Shown here one piece after another: positions 24,749 through 34,931 of a DNA stretch of 64,000 nt; positions within the stretch are counted from its first letter, which is position 1, and every line of letters starts with the position of its first letter. The position numbers and the translations under genes were made by a program. This DNA comes from Bacteroidales bacterium UBA3143. Lineage in GTDB: Bacteria > Bacteroidota > Bacteroidia > Bacteroidales > Dysgonomonadaceae. The stretch spans positions 1 to 64,000 of the forward strand of contig DEZB01000058.1 of assembly GCA_002364735.1 (NCBI GenBank), in the 5' to 3' direction. The notes under the pieces are model-generated. The model had not been told where the DNA came from, made no database searches, and saw only the letters and a list, made by a program, of their open reading frames with translations.

Positions 24749-26446
24749 ATGAATATAAGAACTAATAAATCATACTTTTTAGCCCTCATTTTATTAATTA
24801 TTCAGACAGCCATTTATGCACAATATGGAGAACCTCTGAATTTACCTCCAGCTTTGAGCGCAAACTTTGGCGAATTGAGAAACAATCATTTCCATTCGGG
24901 CATCGATTTCAAAACTCAACAAGTTGTCAATAAACCTGTATATGCTGTTGCCGATGGATATATATCGCGCATTTCAGTGTCACCTGGAGGTTATGGCCTT
25001 GCCATCTATATTAATCATCCAATAGAAAATCAGACAAGTGTGTATGGACATTTAAATAGTTTCTCTAAACTAATAGCCGAATATGTAGAATCAAAACAAT
25101 ACGAAAACGAAAGCTTTAGGGTAGATTTGCAATTAGAACCTGATGAAATGCCTGTAACCAAAGGAGAGCAAATAGCATTGAGTGGAAATACTGGCTCATC
25201 GGGTGGTCCTCATTTGCATTTTGAGATACGTGACACAAAAACACAAGCTCCGCTTGACCCCCTCCAATATGTTGCTAAAAATATTAGGGACACACAAAAG
25301 CCAGACTTAAGAGGTGTTGCTTTTTATCCGATTGCCAGACAAGGACTTGTAAATGCCTCCACAGCCCCCACCCGATTAAGTATCTCAAAGTCGAAAGCGG
25401 GCACTCCACTGCCTCTTCAAAAAACGATTAATGCTTGGGGTAAAATAGGTGTTGGTGTGAAAGCTTATGACAAGATGGATGGGCAAGCAAATATATATGG
25501 TGTGAAGCATATCCGATTGTTTGTTGATGAGCAACAAGTATTTTGCAGCACCATCAATGATTACCTGTTTAGCGAAACACGCATGCTGAATAGTTTTATT
25601 GATTTTGAGGATTGGCGAAATAACAACTCTTTCTTTATGAAGTCTTTTATTGAACCTGGCAACAAGTTGCGTCTATATGAATCAGTAAATAAAGGCTATA
25701 TCAACATTAATGAAGAGAGACCCTATTTGATGAAATACGAGTTGGAAGATCATTTTGGCAATATTACAACTTATGAGTTTACTGTAAATGGCTTATTGCA
25801 AGAAATACCCCGTCAACCTAAATGCGAAAACTACATGGCTTGGCAGTATCATAACAAACATGTTGCTTACGACTTCATATTAAATATACCTGAGGGCAAC
25901 TTATATACTGACTTTTGCTTTTCTCACACTGTAGACCCCGTTGTCAATAATAAATACTATTCGGACATTCATGAGGTGAATGATACACCCATTCCACTAA
26001 ACAGCAGTGGAAATATATGGATTAAAATAGAAAGTGATACTTTGTCTGAAAGAAGCAAATATGGCGTTGTGAGAGTAAATCGCAACCGAGATAGCTGGAT
26101 GGGTGGAATTTACAAACATGGAGGAATGGAACTATATATCAATGAACTTGGTCATCGCTATGCCATCTCAATTGACACTGTTGCTCCAACAATTACGCCG
26201 CTCAGCCCACAAACATGGAAACAAAATGGAAGAATACGCCTCACATTATCTGATGACAAAAGTGGAGTGAGTTATTTTCGTGGCACTATTGACGATCAAT
26301 ATGTGCTTTTTAAACATGATTCAAAATCGAACGTTTATACTTATACGTTTGACAGAGCAAGATTGACGGAGCTGCCTGTTAAGCGTTTTAAGTTTATAGC
26401 AAAAGACGGGGTTGGGAATGAGCGCGTTTACGAATATGATATGTAA
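24749..26446 (+). CDS. M23 family metallopeptidase
   Basis: A 565-residue exported protein. The signal peptide ends IYAQ, and the LytM/M23 domain occupies residues ~35-170 with both zinc motifs intact (NNHFHSGIDF and GPHLHFEI) plus VYGHL. The long C-terminal region (~390 residues) is beta-rich and lacks a domain I can name. M23 enzymes cut peptidoglycan cross-links; intact ligands suggest an active enzyme rather than a NlpD-like activator. It has TATCTTCG, one off the -7 consensus, about 15 bp before its start. Its neighbours do not suggest an operon. Confidence 0.9.
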   Translation: MNIRTNKSYFLALILLIIQTAIYAQYGEPLNLPPALSANFGELRNNHFHSGIDFKTQQVVNKPVYAVADGYISRISVSPGGYGLAIYINHPIENQTSVYGHLNSFSKLIAEYVESKQYENESFRVDLQLEPDEMPVTKGEQIALSGNTGSSGGPHLHFEIRDTKTQAPLDPLQYVAKNIRDTQKPDLRGVAFYPIARQGLVNASTAPTRLSISKSKAGTPLPLQKTINAWGKIGVGVKAYDKMDGQANIYGVKHIRLFVDEQQVFCSTINDYLFSETRMLNSFIDFEDWRNNNSFFMKSFIEPGNKLRLYESVNKGYININEERPYLMKYELEDHFGNITTYEFTVNGLLQEIPRQPKCENYMAWQYHNKHVAYDFILNIPEGNLYTDFCFSHTVDPVVNNKYYSDIHEVNDTPIPLNSSGNIWIKIESDTLSERSKYGVVRVNRNRDSWMGGIYKHGGMELYINELGHRYAISIDTVAPTITPLSPQTWKQNGRIRLTLSDDKSGVSYFRGTIDDQYVLFKHDSKSNVYTYTFDRARLTELPVKRFKFIAKDGVGNERVYEYDM

Positions 26447-26599
26447 GAAAAAGATTGGTTATTCTTTTTTTATATTTGCAACTCACATTTAAATCTCAAA
26501 AACTTTATGTAAACTACTCTATCTATAATTTTTATGGATAATGTTCAGTTTTATCTGTACACACACATAACCTCCTATCTTTCAAAACATGCATTTTAA

Positions 26600-26631
26600 T
26601 TTGTACTTTCTATTTAGATAAGATACATTTG
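26600..26631 (+). promoter_or_regulatory. Bacteroidota-type promoter of the SEC-C gene
   Basis: TTTG at 26600-26603 and TACATTTG at 26624-26631 are separated by 20 bp. Both match the -33 and -7 consensus exactly. The gene starts 35 bp downstream. Confidence 0.7.
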
Positions 26632-26665
26632 TACAAAATAGGCACTATAATCATAGTTTATTACA

Positions 26666-28240
26666 ATGATAGAAAAAATAATCATCGGTTATAACATAAC
26701 TACAGATCCAAACTTTTTAGACAAAGAAAATGCAATAACGCCTCAACTCTCAAGGATATTAGAGAGATTCCATAAATTGGCATTCGATGGCAAAGAATCA
26801 AGTGTGCAGAAAATTCTTGACGCCATTGAAAAACACCCTGAAAATCCACAACTAAAAAATTATCTATCTGTATTATACGGAGAAATTGGTGATACAAAAA
26901 AAATGTATGAAGCCAATCGCTGGATAGTTAGCGAGCACCCAGATTATCTATTTGGAAAACTAAATCTGGCAAATGAGTACTACTACAAAAAGGAATACCA
27001 TAGAATGCCAGAAGTATTGGGTGATGCGATGGAAATAAAAGCTTTATACCCTTATCGTGAAACCTTTCATTTAAATGAAGTTACATCTTTTTTCAGATGT
27101 GCGATTTTATATTTTACCGCAATTGGTGATATCGATCAAGCAGAAGTGCGTTACGAAATTTTGAACAAATTAGCACCCGATTCAGAGGATACTGATATTG
27201 CCTTAAAATATTTACTCTTAGCTCGTATGGAAGCTGGTTTTAAACGATTTGAGGAAGAACAAAAAAATAAAATATCGGTAAAGACCGAAAAACAAGAAAT
27301 TAAAACAACTGTGGATACTCCCAAGTTTGCTAATGTCGAAATTGAGTGGCTTTACTCAAATGGACTTTATATAGGTGAAGACAAAATAAATGCTCTTTTA
27401 TCCTTACCAAGAGAATTGTTGATAGCTGATCTTGAAATGGTTTTGCAAGACAGCATAGACAGGTATGCACACTTCTTTTATTTGACTAAAGATAAAGAAT
27501 GGAGCGAAGAAAAAATGAATTTTGTAGTTCATGCCATTTTTATGTTGGGTGAATTAGAATCAAAGGAAAGCATTGAAAGCATTTTCAATGTACTAAAACA
27601 ATCTAAAGATTATTTTGATCTTTACTTTGGAGATTTTCTTACTTCTGCAATATGGGAGCCTATATATAAAATAGCAAACCAGCATCTTGATGCATGCAAG
27701 CAGTTTATGTTTGAGCCTGGAATTGATACTTATGCACGTTCTGTCATACCTCAAATGGTTGAACAGATTGCACATAATCAACCTAATAGACGTGATGAAG
27801 TAATTCAATGGTTTAGAGATGTTATTCTTTTCTTCACAAATAGCAAACTAGAGGATAATGTCATTGATAGCGAACTTATTGGGTTTATAATCTGTCATGT
27901 ATTAGACTTAAAGGGCAAAGAGCTAATGCCTGAAATAGAAATGCTATTTGATAAGGGCATCGTTTCTTTAGGAATATGTGGAGATTGGAAGGATGTGAAG
28001 AGGTCTTTTGAAAAAACTAATGGATTTGACAGGAAAAGGGATATAATCTCAATTACGGAACGCTACGAAAAAGTAACATCCACATGGGCAAGTTATATTG
28101 AAGACAAAAGTGATTTTTCTTCTGACTTAAATAGAAACCGATTAGTTGTACCCATTGGAACTGAACCTAAAATTGGACGTAATGACCCATGCCCTTGTGG
28201 CAGTGGCAGAAAGTATAAGAAATGTTGTTACAACAAATAA
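26666..28240 (+). CDS. TPR / DUF1186 / SEC-C zinc-motif protein
   Basis: A 524-residue cytosolic protein. Residues ~30-190 are TPR-like helices (ENPQLKNYLSVLYGEIGDTK, GKLNLANEYYYKKEY). Residues ~240-420 match DUF1186 (LSLPRELLIADLEMVLQDSI, LFFTNSK region). The last 25 residues are a SEC-C motif, GRNDPCPCGSGRKYKKCC, which binds zinc in SecA. The combination resembles YecA/DUF1186 proteins of unknown function; chaperone or translation-linked roles are only guesses. It has its own consensus promoter and a hairpin terminator downstream, so it is monocistronic. Confidence 0.88.
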   Translation: MIEKIIIGYNITTDPNFLDKENAITPQLSRILERFHKLAFDGKESSVQKILDAIEKHPENPQLKNYLSVLYGEIGDTKKMYEANRWIVSEHPDYLFGKLNLANEYYYKKEYHRMPEVLGDAMEIKALYPYRETFHLNEVTSFFRCAILYFTAIGDIDQAEVRYEILNKLAPDSEDTDIALKYLLLARMEAGFKRFEEEQKNKISVKTEKQEIKTTVDTPKFANVEIEWLYSNGLYIGEDKINALLSLPRELLIADLEMVLQDSIDRYAHFFYLTKDKEWSEEKMNFVVHAIFMLGELESKESIESIFNVLKQSKDYFDLYFGDFLTSAIWEPIYKIANQHLDACKQFMFEPGIDTYARSVIPQMVEQIAHNQPNRRDEVIQWFRDVILFFTNSKLEDNVIDSELIGFIICHVLDLKGKELMPEIEMLFDKGIVSLGICGDWKDVKRSFEKTNGFDRKRDIISITERYEKVTSTWASYIEDKSDFSSDLNRNRLVVPIGTEPKIGRNDPCPCGSGRKYKKCCYNK

Positions 28241-28316
28241 TTTACTCTTTACATTCTCCGTTTTAAAAGAAAATATTCCAAACCATATAACTGCCGAATT
28301 ATATATTGAATATGGC

Positions 28317-28351
28317 AAAATGTAAAGACGAAAATATTGTCTTTACATTTT
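28317..28351. terminator. strong bidirectional terminator hairpin
   Basis: AAAATGTAAAGAC at 28317-28329 pairs perfectly with GTCTTTACATTTT at 28339-28351 over a 9-base loop. An outer CCGAATT / AATTCGG pair (28294-28300, 28355-28361) extends it. It lies between the convergent SEC-C and CotH genes. Confidence 0.85.
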
Positions 28352-28371
28352 ACGAATTCGGTATAAAAAAA

Positions 28372-30465
28372 CTATAAACCATCCGATGCCATGCTATCCA
28401 TATATTCAACACGCTGACTTAACCAATCAAGTAGTTTTGTTGAATAAACATCAATATCGCCTGAACTTTGTCCCCAACGAACTTGATCTCGGGCATGTGA
28501 CTCTCTTATGGTTTCAGCATAATCTCTAATATACTCTATAAGTATAGGATACTTCTCAATCTTAAAATTTGCCCACTCTGTTCTAAAAATGTCTTTTATA
28601 GTAGGATCTTTTATGATTTTTGTGAAAAATGCCGTTCCACTCGAAGCTTTAGCTCCTGTCCAAAACAAGCTTCTGGTAGGTTCTGTAAAATGTGTACCCC
28701 CTTCAAAACCAAATGCCCAGTCAAAATCCCAAATGGGTCCCATACTGTATTTTCCACCTTTCTTCTTATGTATGTAAGTGCTCTTTGGATGATTAATTTC
28801 TTCATTATCAGTCAACATATATACGATTAAGTAATCAACAAAGGCATTAGCGTCAAACGATTCAAGATAATTATTATTTGGAAAAGATTCACTGTATATA
28901 AGTTCTTCTAAAGCATTAAAATCATTTTTTATCTCATTGAAAATTATATTTGCATCGGATTCAGCCATATCATCCAACTCAGGATATTGTAACATAACTG
29001 GTAGTTTGAAATTGTTGGAAAGGAACTGATAATCTTCATCAAAATTAGTGTCAAATTCAACTAACCATCCATCTTCACCAATGTTAATTCTATTCTCTGT
29101 CACCTCTTTGTGTTCAGTAAATGTATAACTACCAATATACTCACCATTTAATGTGACGTCTACAGGTATAATATGATGAGTGAAAGGCATATCTAATAAT
29201 TGACCAGTCTTCATTGCAACAGCATTACACATCAAACTTGGATCTATATAGTTTTGAAGAAGTACCCAATTTCTTTCTGCTGGTAAACCTAACAAAGACG
29301 CCTTTTCATTCAACTTAAACCTGTATGGTTTTTTTGGCATAGTCCAAGTAGAATTGCCTCTTCCTCTGATCGTAGTTCGACCTTCAAAATCTTCATATTT
29401 ACCTCCTCCATCAATACGTATATTTGCATCTAAATAAACCTTTTTCTCTATAATAGGGACGCCTCCATCAGTATCAATATAAATATGTGGAAGATCAGTT
29501 ACTTCTATTTCAGGTCCGTCAGTAAATAACAAATTTGACCCATTCCATTCTGCATAGAAATAGTAACTTTTCCCAGCAATTGTAGGTTCAGTTCTTGCTG
29601 GCTTACTGTTTTGAGTTGTAGCAATCTCATTGTCATTATTCATCACACTCATGACAAGAGCTGGCCAATTTTTATCAGATAAAGCAGGATACCAACTCCA
29701 GAAGTTTACAGTTTCACCGCTTAGTATATTCTTGTCTTTTGCATTAAATGAAATATAATTAATGCCTGACTCAGAATTTAGAAATTTCCCGGTCTCTAAA
29801 TCAAAAACCTCACCTCCGATTCCACTATTAAATGCCCAATTGTCATCACCATCAACTCCTTCAAGTCGTAATTGAGTAAAATTGTTAATAGTTGTCAAAC
29901 CAGTATTTTTCAGACTAATACTAAAAAGAGACCCAAGATGTTTAAAGGTAACAGAAGCCTTTGGGTTATTTGCATCAATCTCTTTCAATTCAAAGTATAG
30001 CATCACGTCTTTCCTTTCCTTCACTTCTTCAAGCGAACGAGCACTACCTGCGTTCTCAGGTAAAATAACGTTTGTTAGGTTAGTATCAGATAGTCCACCT
30101 CCACCATAAACCCCGAAGAGATCAAAACTTTCAGAATTAATATCAGAAGGAAGAATTATATCAAATTCTGCTTTTTTTCCATCATCAGAGATATTCTTAA
30201 TAGAAACAGTCTTCTTTATTTTAGTTCCTTTTTGAACATAAGCAAGCTGCAATTGATCATCTGCTTCCCAAGTAAGCACAATAGATTTGTCTTCTTTCTG
30301 TTCTAAACCAACTCTTGGAATTATGACCTCGGGTGGCATTGCAGCAGTTAATGTTATTACACGATCTGTCTCTTGAGTCGTTTCTATTAATTTTTCTTCG
30401 CTATTACACGAGTTGAATAACACTATTAGGAGAATAAATAGGAATTGGGAGGATTTTTTTCTCAT
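28372..30465 (-). CDS. CotH-type protein kinase family lipoprotein
   Basis: A 697-residue lipoprotein (signal ending LFNSC). Residues ~30-310 are a beta-rich N-terminal region like those of Bacteroidota surface lipoproteins. A CotH domain follows (~350-680): TTIRGRGNSTWTMPKKPYRF, EHKEVTENRINIG, and the catalytic-site-like PIWDFDWAFGFEGG. CotH of Bacillus is an atypical protein kinase of the spore coat; here it is a cell-surface or periplasmic protein with an unknown target. It ends at a bidirectional terminator and has no operon partners. Confidence 0.88.
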   Translation of the reverse strand: MRKKSSQFLFILLIVLFNSCNSEEKLIETTQETDRVITLTAAMPPEVIIPRVGLEQKEDKSIVLTWEADDQLQLAYVQKGTKIKKTVSIKNISDDGKKAEFDIILPSDINSESFDLFGVYGGGGLSDTNLTNVILPENAGSARSLEEVKERKDVMLYFELKEIDANNPKASVTFKHLGSLFSISLKNTGLTTINNFTQLRLEGVDGDDNWAFNSGIGGEVFDLETGKFLNSESGINYISFNAKDKNILSGETVNFWSWYPALSDKNWPALVMSVMNNDNEIATTQNSKPARTEPTIAGKSYYFYAEWNGSNLLFTDGPEIEVTDLPHIYIDTDGGVPIIEKKVYLDANIRIDGGGKYEDFEGRTTIRGRGNSTWTMPKKPYRFKLNEKASLLGLPAERNWVLLQNYIDPSLMCNAVAMKTGQLLDMPFTHHIIPVDVTLNGEYIGSYTFTEHKEVTENRINIGEDGWLVEFDTNFDEDYQFLSNNFKLPVMLQYPELDDMAESDANIIFNEIKNDFNALEELIYSESFPNNNYLESFDANAFVDYLIVYMLTDNEEINHPKSTYIHKKKGGKYSMGPIWDFDWAFGFEGGTHFTEPTRSLFWTGAKASSGTAFFTKIIKDPTIKDIFRTEWANFKIEKYPILIEYIRDYAETIRESHARDQVRWGQSSGDIDVYSTKLLDWLSQRVEYMDSMASDGL

Positions 30466-30752
30466 GACTACATAGATTTTAAATTATAAAAGTATTCAGT
30501 CCTATTGTAACAGTTTTGTACATTTGATTTTTTGTAAACATTTATCTTATTCCTGTTATAGGATAAGCATACCATATTTATTATAGGATAATATAGTTAA
30601 AACATTTTAAGCATAAGAAAAGTTTATAACATTTGAATAATTAATAGTATTGCTTGGAAGTTTATTCTTATTACATTCTCTAAGCAAATTGGTATTCATC
30701 TTTAAACACATAGGTTCTGGATGAAACTATAACAAGACAATTAACTTCAAAT
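30466..30752. other. intergenic region upstream of the CotH gene
   Basis: No gene or clear repeat is seen. It should contain the CotH promoter on the minus strand, but no TAnnTTTG match is evident there. Confidence 0.35.
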
Positions 30753-30786
30753 AAAAACCCCCTCACTGATATTGCGAGAGGGTTTT
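30753..30786 (-). terminator. rho-independent terminator of clpB
   Basis: On the minus strand AAAACCCTCTC pairs with GAGGGGGTTTT with one mismatch over an 11-base loop, then T-rich sequence. It lies 31 bp past the clpB stop. Confidence 0.85.
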
Positions 30787-30816
30787 ACTTAAACTAATAT
30801 GTCACAAATTAAAAGT

Positions 30817-33405
30817 TTAGTTCTTAAAGAATAGCACATCATCAACTGCATCAATAATGATGGGTTGCGATTTGTCTATTGTGCCCCCCAACAAATCTTT
30901 AGAGAGTTGGTTCAACACTTTTCTTTGTATAACCCTTTTCACGGGACGTGCACCAAATTCTGGGTTAAAGCCAGTTTCTGCAATACTTTTGACAGCTTCT
31001 GTAGTATATTCCATTTTGATGCCATTTGTAAGTAGCATTTTTTTCAATCCATCCAATTGCAAGCGAACAATCTGTTCAATTTCGCGCTCGTGTAAAGGAG
31101 AAAACATTATTATCTCATCAATTCTGTTTAAGAATTCTGGACGAATATTCTTTTTCAAGAGATTCATTACTTCAAAACGAGTATTTTCAACCACTTCTTC
31201 ACGATTCTGTGCAGTCATTCTTGCAAATTTATCCCGTATCAAACTCGAACCCATGTTAGAAGTCATAATTATGATGGTGTTTTTAAAGTTTACAACCCTG
31301 CCTTTGTTATCAGTCAAACGTCCATCATCCAATACTTGTAATAAGATATTGAACACATCGGGATGTGCTTTTTCAATCTCGTCGAATAGAACTACCGAGT
31401 AAGGTTTACGTCTAATTGCTTCAGAGAGTTGTCCACCTTCATCATATCCAACATATCCAGGAGGTGCTCCAATTAAACGAGTAGCACTGAACTTTTCTTG
31501 ATATTCACTCATATCAATGCGAGTGAGCATATTTTCATCGTCAAATAGATATTCGGCAAGTGCTTTAGCTAACTCTGTTTTACCAACACCTGTAGTTCCC
31601 AAAAAGATAAACGAACCGATTGGTTTTTTTGGATCTTGAAGACCTGCCCTACTGCGTCTTACTGCATCGGCTACAGCATGAATAGCTTCTTCTTGACCAA
31701 TGACACGCTTGTGCAGTTCGTCCTCCAGATGTAGTAATTTCTCACGTTCGCTTTGCATCATTTTGCTTACAGGGATACCTGTCCAACGTGCTACAACATC
31801 TGCAATGTCTTCAGCATCAACTTCCTCTTTTATCATCGCCCGATTACCTTGACGCTCATGCAACTCTTTTTTCAAGGATTCTATTTCAATTTCTTTCTCT
31901 TTTATCTTACCATATCGTAACTCAGCTACCAAACCATAATTACCTTCACGTTCAGCTTTTTCGGCCTGAAACTTCGCATCTTCAATCTCTATTTTGTCTT
32001 GTTGAATCTTATTGATAATCTCTTTTTCAGATTGCCATTTGGCGCGAAGTACGCTTTCTTCTTCTCTCAGGTTTTCAATTTGTTGTGTCAGAATATCTTC
32101 TTTGGGTTTGTCATCCTCACGTTTAATAGCTTCTCGTTCTATTTCTAATTGTTTAATACGACGACTTATCTCATCCAATTCCTCTGGTACCGAATCAACT
32201 TCCATCCGCAATTTTGCAGAAGCTTCGTCCATTAAGTCAATAGCTTTGTCAGGCAAAAAACGATCCGTAATATAACGACTCGATAACTGAACTGCAGCAA
32301 TCAAAGCTTCGTCTTTAATACGTACCTTGTGATGGTTCTCATATCTTTCTTTCAATCCTCTCAGAATAGATATGGAATCTGCTTCAGTTGGTTCGTTAAC
32401 CATTACTATTTGAAAACGACGCTCCAATGCTTTGTCTTTCTCAAAATACTTTTGGTATTCATCCAATGTTGTAGCTCCTATTGCACGAAGTTCTCCACGC
32501 GCCAACGCTGGTTTAAGAATGTTTGCGGCGTCCATAGCTCCATCACCTTTACCAGCACCTACAAGGGTGTGTATCTCATCGATGAAAAGTATTATCTCAC
32601 CTTCTGATTTAGTAACTTCGTTAACCACTGATTTTAAACGTTCTTCAAATTCTCCTTTATATTTGGCGCCTGCAATGAGAGCTCCCATATCTAAAGAGTA
32701 AATCTTTTTGCTTTTCAAATTCTCAGGAACATCTCCACGAATAATTCTGTGTGCCAATCCTTCTGCAATAGCGGTTTTACCCGTGCCAGGTTCGCCAATG
32801 AGGATGGGATTGTTTTTGGTTCTTCTACTCAGTATTTGAAGCACACGCCTTATCTCTTCATCACGACCAATCACAGGATCTAATTTTCCATCGCGTGCTT
32901 TTTCAATTAAATTTTCAGCATATTTGCTTAAAGATTGATAAGTCTCCTCGGCCGATTGGCTGGTTACTTTCTCTCCTTTTCGCAATTCGTTGATTGCCAT
33001 TTCCAAGTGTTTCTGTGTTACTCCTGCATCTTTCAACATCTGCGATGCAGTACTTTTTTCGCTAAGTAAAGCTAAAAGCAAGTGTTCAAGCGATACATAC
33101 TGATCGCCCATTTTACTGGCATAATCGGCAGCTTTTTGCATCACTGCATTTGTTTCACGACTCAGCATGGGTTCACCTCCAGATACTTTAGGATATGACT
33201 CTATTTCTCGATCTAATGCGAGCTCTAAGTTGCGTGTATTTACAGTTAGTTTTTGAAACAAAAAACTGGTTATGTTTTCCCCAACCAACATCAATGCTTT
33301 TAATAAATGTGCAGGCTCAATAATTTGTTGATTTGCACTTTGAGCCAACCCAATTGCCTTCTGCAAAGCTTCTTGTGCTTTAATTGTAAAGTTATTATAA
33401 TTCAT
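30817..33405 (-). CDS. clpB: ATP-dependent disaggregase ClpB
   Basis: An 862-residue cytosolic Hsp100 chaperone that, with DnaK, dissolves protein aggregates. In order: N-domain repeats (1-150), NBD1 with GEPGTGKTAIAEGLA and the DEIHTLVGAG Walker B, a long coiled-coil middle domain (~400-530) that sets ClpB apart from ClpA, NBD2 with GTTGVGKTELAKALAE and VLFDEIEKAHPDV, and the C-terminal lid. No ClpP-binding loop is seen. I start at ATG 33405 (MNYNNFTIKAQEAL). The open frame to 33603 would overlap the GH5 remnant and has no similarity. Confidence 0.97.
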   Translation of the reverse strand: MNYNNFTIKAQEALQKAIGLAQSANQQIIEPAHLLKALMLVGENITSFLFQKLTVNTRNLELALDREIESYPKVSGGEPMLSRETNAVMQKAADYASKMGDQYVSLEHLLLALLSEKSTASQMLKDAGVTQKHLEMAINELRKGEKVTSQSAEETYQSLSKYAENLIEKARDGKLDPVIGRDEEIRRVLQILSRRTKNNPILIGEPGTGKTAIAEGLAHRIIRGDVPENLKSKKIYSLDMGALIAGAKYKGEFEERLKSVVNEVTKSEGEIILFIDEIHTLVGAGKGDGAMDAANILKPALARGELRAIGATTLDEYQKYFEKDKALERRFQIVMVNEPTEADSISILRGLKERYENHHKVRIKDEALIAAVQLSSRYITDRFLPDKAIDLMDEASAKLRMEVDSVPEELDEISRRIKQLEIEREAIKREDDKPKEDILTQQIENLREEESVLRAKWQSEKEIINKIQQDKIEIEDAKFQAEKAEREGNYGLVAELRYGKIKEKEIEIESLKKELHERQGNRAMIKEEVDAEDIADVVARWTGIPVSKMMQSEREKLLHLEDELHKRVIGQEEAIHAVADAVRRSRAGLQDPKKPIGSFIFLGTTGVGKTELAKALAEYLFDDENMLTRIDMSEYQEKFSATRLIGAPPGYVGYDEGGQLSEAIRRKPYSVVLFDEIEKAHPDVFNILLQVLDDGRLTDNKGRVVNFKNTIIIMTSNMGSSLIRDKFARMTAQNREEVVENTRFEVMNLLKKNIRPEFLNRIDEIIMFSPLHEREIEQIVRLQLDGLKKMLLTNGIKMEYTTEAVKSIAETGFNPEFGARPVKRVIQRKVLNQLSKDLLGGTIDKSQPIIIDAVDDVLFFKN

Positions 33406-33508
33406 ATATTTTTGTGTTTTAATGTTTTTACTCTGTGATATATATAATGCAAAATGCTTGCCAAATGAATAAATGTGTCTTTTTGGCAGGGATATCTGTT
33501 TAACAAAT

Positions 33509-33889
33509 CTAATAACAAAAAGGTTGTAAGGCAAGAATTGAGCTCGATCGCAAAATGTGTAAGTCAATAATAATTCGCATATTGTTTTCGGCAACCCAAT
33601 CAATACAATTTGTCATTAATTGAAATGCATCATCGTGTCGTTTTCCATTTTCGTCCCACATCTGTTCCTCATCTATGGGTAAACGTACATGGTCGAAACC
33701 CATTTGGGCTATGTTTTGAATATCGACAATTGTAATAAACTTTTCTCGTTTTTCACCCCTTTCCTTGCTTTGCGAAAGCCAATGAGCTAAGTTAGTGCCA
33801 CGTTTTACAGTAAAGTTTTTAGCAGCATTAATCATGATTTGAGGAAGCAAGAAACCCAGCAACATCAATGATAAAGTAAGATTTTTCAT
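33509..33889 (-). pseudogene. truncated glycoside hydrolase family 5 gene
   Basis: Encodes 126 residues: a signal peptide (MKNLTLSLMLLGFLLPQIMI), then the start of a GH5 cellulase-like barrel (RGTNLAHWLSQSKERG, MGFDHVRLPIDEEQMW, CIDWVAENNMRIIIDLHILRS). GH5 enzymes continue for another ~250 residues with the catalytic Glu pair and usually read DLHxxxGxxN or DLHILRSHHFNA here. In this gene the match stops after ILRS, and 12 unrelated residues lead to a stop. No downstream GH5 sequence exists before clpB. This is a 3'-deleted remnant with no catalytic residues. Confidence 0.8.
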
Positions 33890-33983
33890 AATTATTGATA
33901 TAATATTTGATTTAAAAATAAATGATACTCAAGCTTTTATTATGAAATTGGCTAAATATGCAAATCAAACCTCTCAAAAAGCA

Positions 33984-34658
33984 TTAAATTTTGATATATG
34001 CTTCACCTATAAATCTAATTATCTTGATGAGATCATCTTTTCTTTCAAGCTTAAGTCGATTTTTCTTGATATAGTTTTCGATAATATCTTCCTTTTCAGG
34101 AAAAAGCTTCTTCAACTCTTTCACATTAGAGAAACTAACTAATTCTTTATCTTTATTCAACCAGTAAATTGGAGTTATCTCTACTTTAAAATCATAACTC
34201 AACTGTAGATTATTATAATAACCCCCTGGAAATTGTAAATTAGAAATATGCGTTGGAGATGTAACTCCTGATGTACCACCATAACCAACTATATTATCTG
34301 GAGGTAATAATTTACCCTGATGCTGGATGAAAAGGGGCATAGGTGATGTTGTAATAACTTCATAAAATACATCTTCTACAGGAATAAATTTACAATCTTG
34401 TAAATAAATTGTATCAATGGTATGGAGATTAATCATATCTAATAGTTCTCGATTTCGTTCAAAAACTATTTTTTCAGTTACAGTATTATAGTTCATATGA
34501 ACTTCTTCAATTTTTTTATTTTTGAGCAAAACTTTACCTCTTGAAAAATTATCGAATAAATATTGTGGTGCTCCATCCATATCTGAGCTTTGACCCTTAA
34601 TATTGAAAGCACCTAAAATAAATAAGATGATAATTAATTCTACTTTAAATAGTCTCAT
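33984..34658 (-). CDS. secreted protein of unknown function
   Basis: A 224-residue protein with a clear Sec signal (hydrophobic residues 7-19, then GQSS). I do not recognise the family. It has a beta-rich first half (YLFDNFSRGKVLLKNKKIEE) and a Gly/Pro-rich middle (GYGGTSGVTSPTHISNLQFPGGYYNN). A charged C-terminus follows, with a helix-rich LKKLFPEKEDIIENYIKKNRL resembling the ends of many small Bacteroidota exported proteins. It is separated from the GH5 remnant by 94 bp. The role is unknown. Confidence 0.7.
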   Translation of the reverse strand: MRLFKVELIIILFILGAFNIKGQSSDMDGAPQYLFDNFSRGKVLLKNKKIEEVHMNYNTVTEKIVFERNRELLDMINLHTIDTIYLQDCKFIPVEDVFYEVITTSPMPLFIQHQGKLLPPDNIVGYGGTSGVTSPTHISNLQFPGGYYNNLQLSYDFKVEITPIYWLNKDKELVSFSNVKELKKLFPEKEDIIENYIKKNRLKLERKDDLIKIIRFIGEAYIKI

Positions 34659-34862
34659 GATATAATTCTATTTGCATGAATTTCAATAAAATCTTTCATA
34701 AATGTATACATATTATGCATTTAATCAAAACAAATTGCTTTGAAATTATAGTTATAATTAGAAATTGAATGTAAAAAATGTTTCTTAATATAAAGACCAT
34801 ACTAAGTAAAACGTGTGAATATTGTTACTAATTCACAAACACATGAACCATTTTTCAAATTA

Positions 34863-34883
34863 GATCGTTATACCTTTAACATT
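34863..34883 (+). promoter_or_regulatory. conserved element upstream of first DUF5670-like gene
   Basis: The 21-bp segment here and that at 35375-35395 agree at 17 of 21 positions (shared core GTTA.AC.TTTAA.ATT). They lie 49 and 46 bp upstream of the two paralogous start codons. It may be a promoter for a stress sigma factor or a duplicated regulator site. Confidence 0.45.
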
Positions 34884-34931
34884 ATGCTAAATTAATAAGC
34901 ATATAAATTTACTAATTTAAAACAGAATATT

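Noticed and set aside
30857..31402. Long plus-strand frame opposite clpB
   Set aside because: Lies wholly antisense to a highly conserved coding region and follows its codon pattern.
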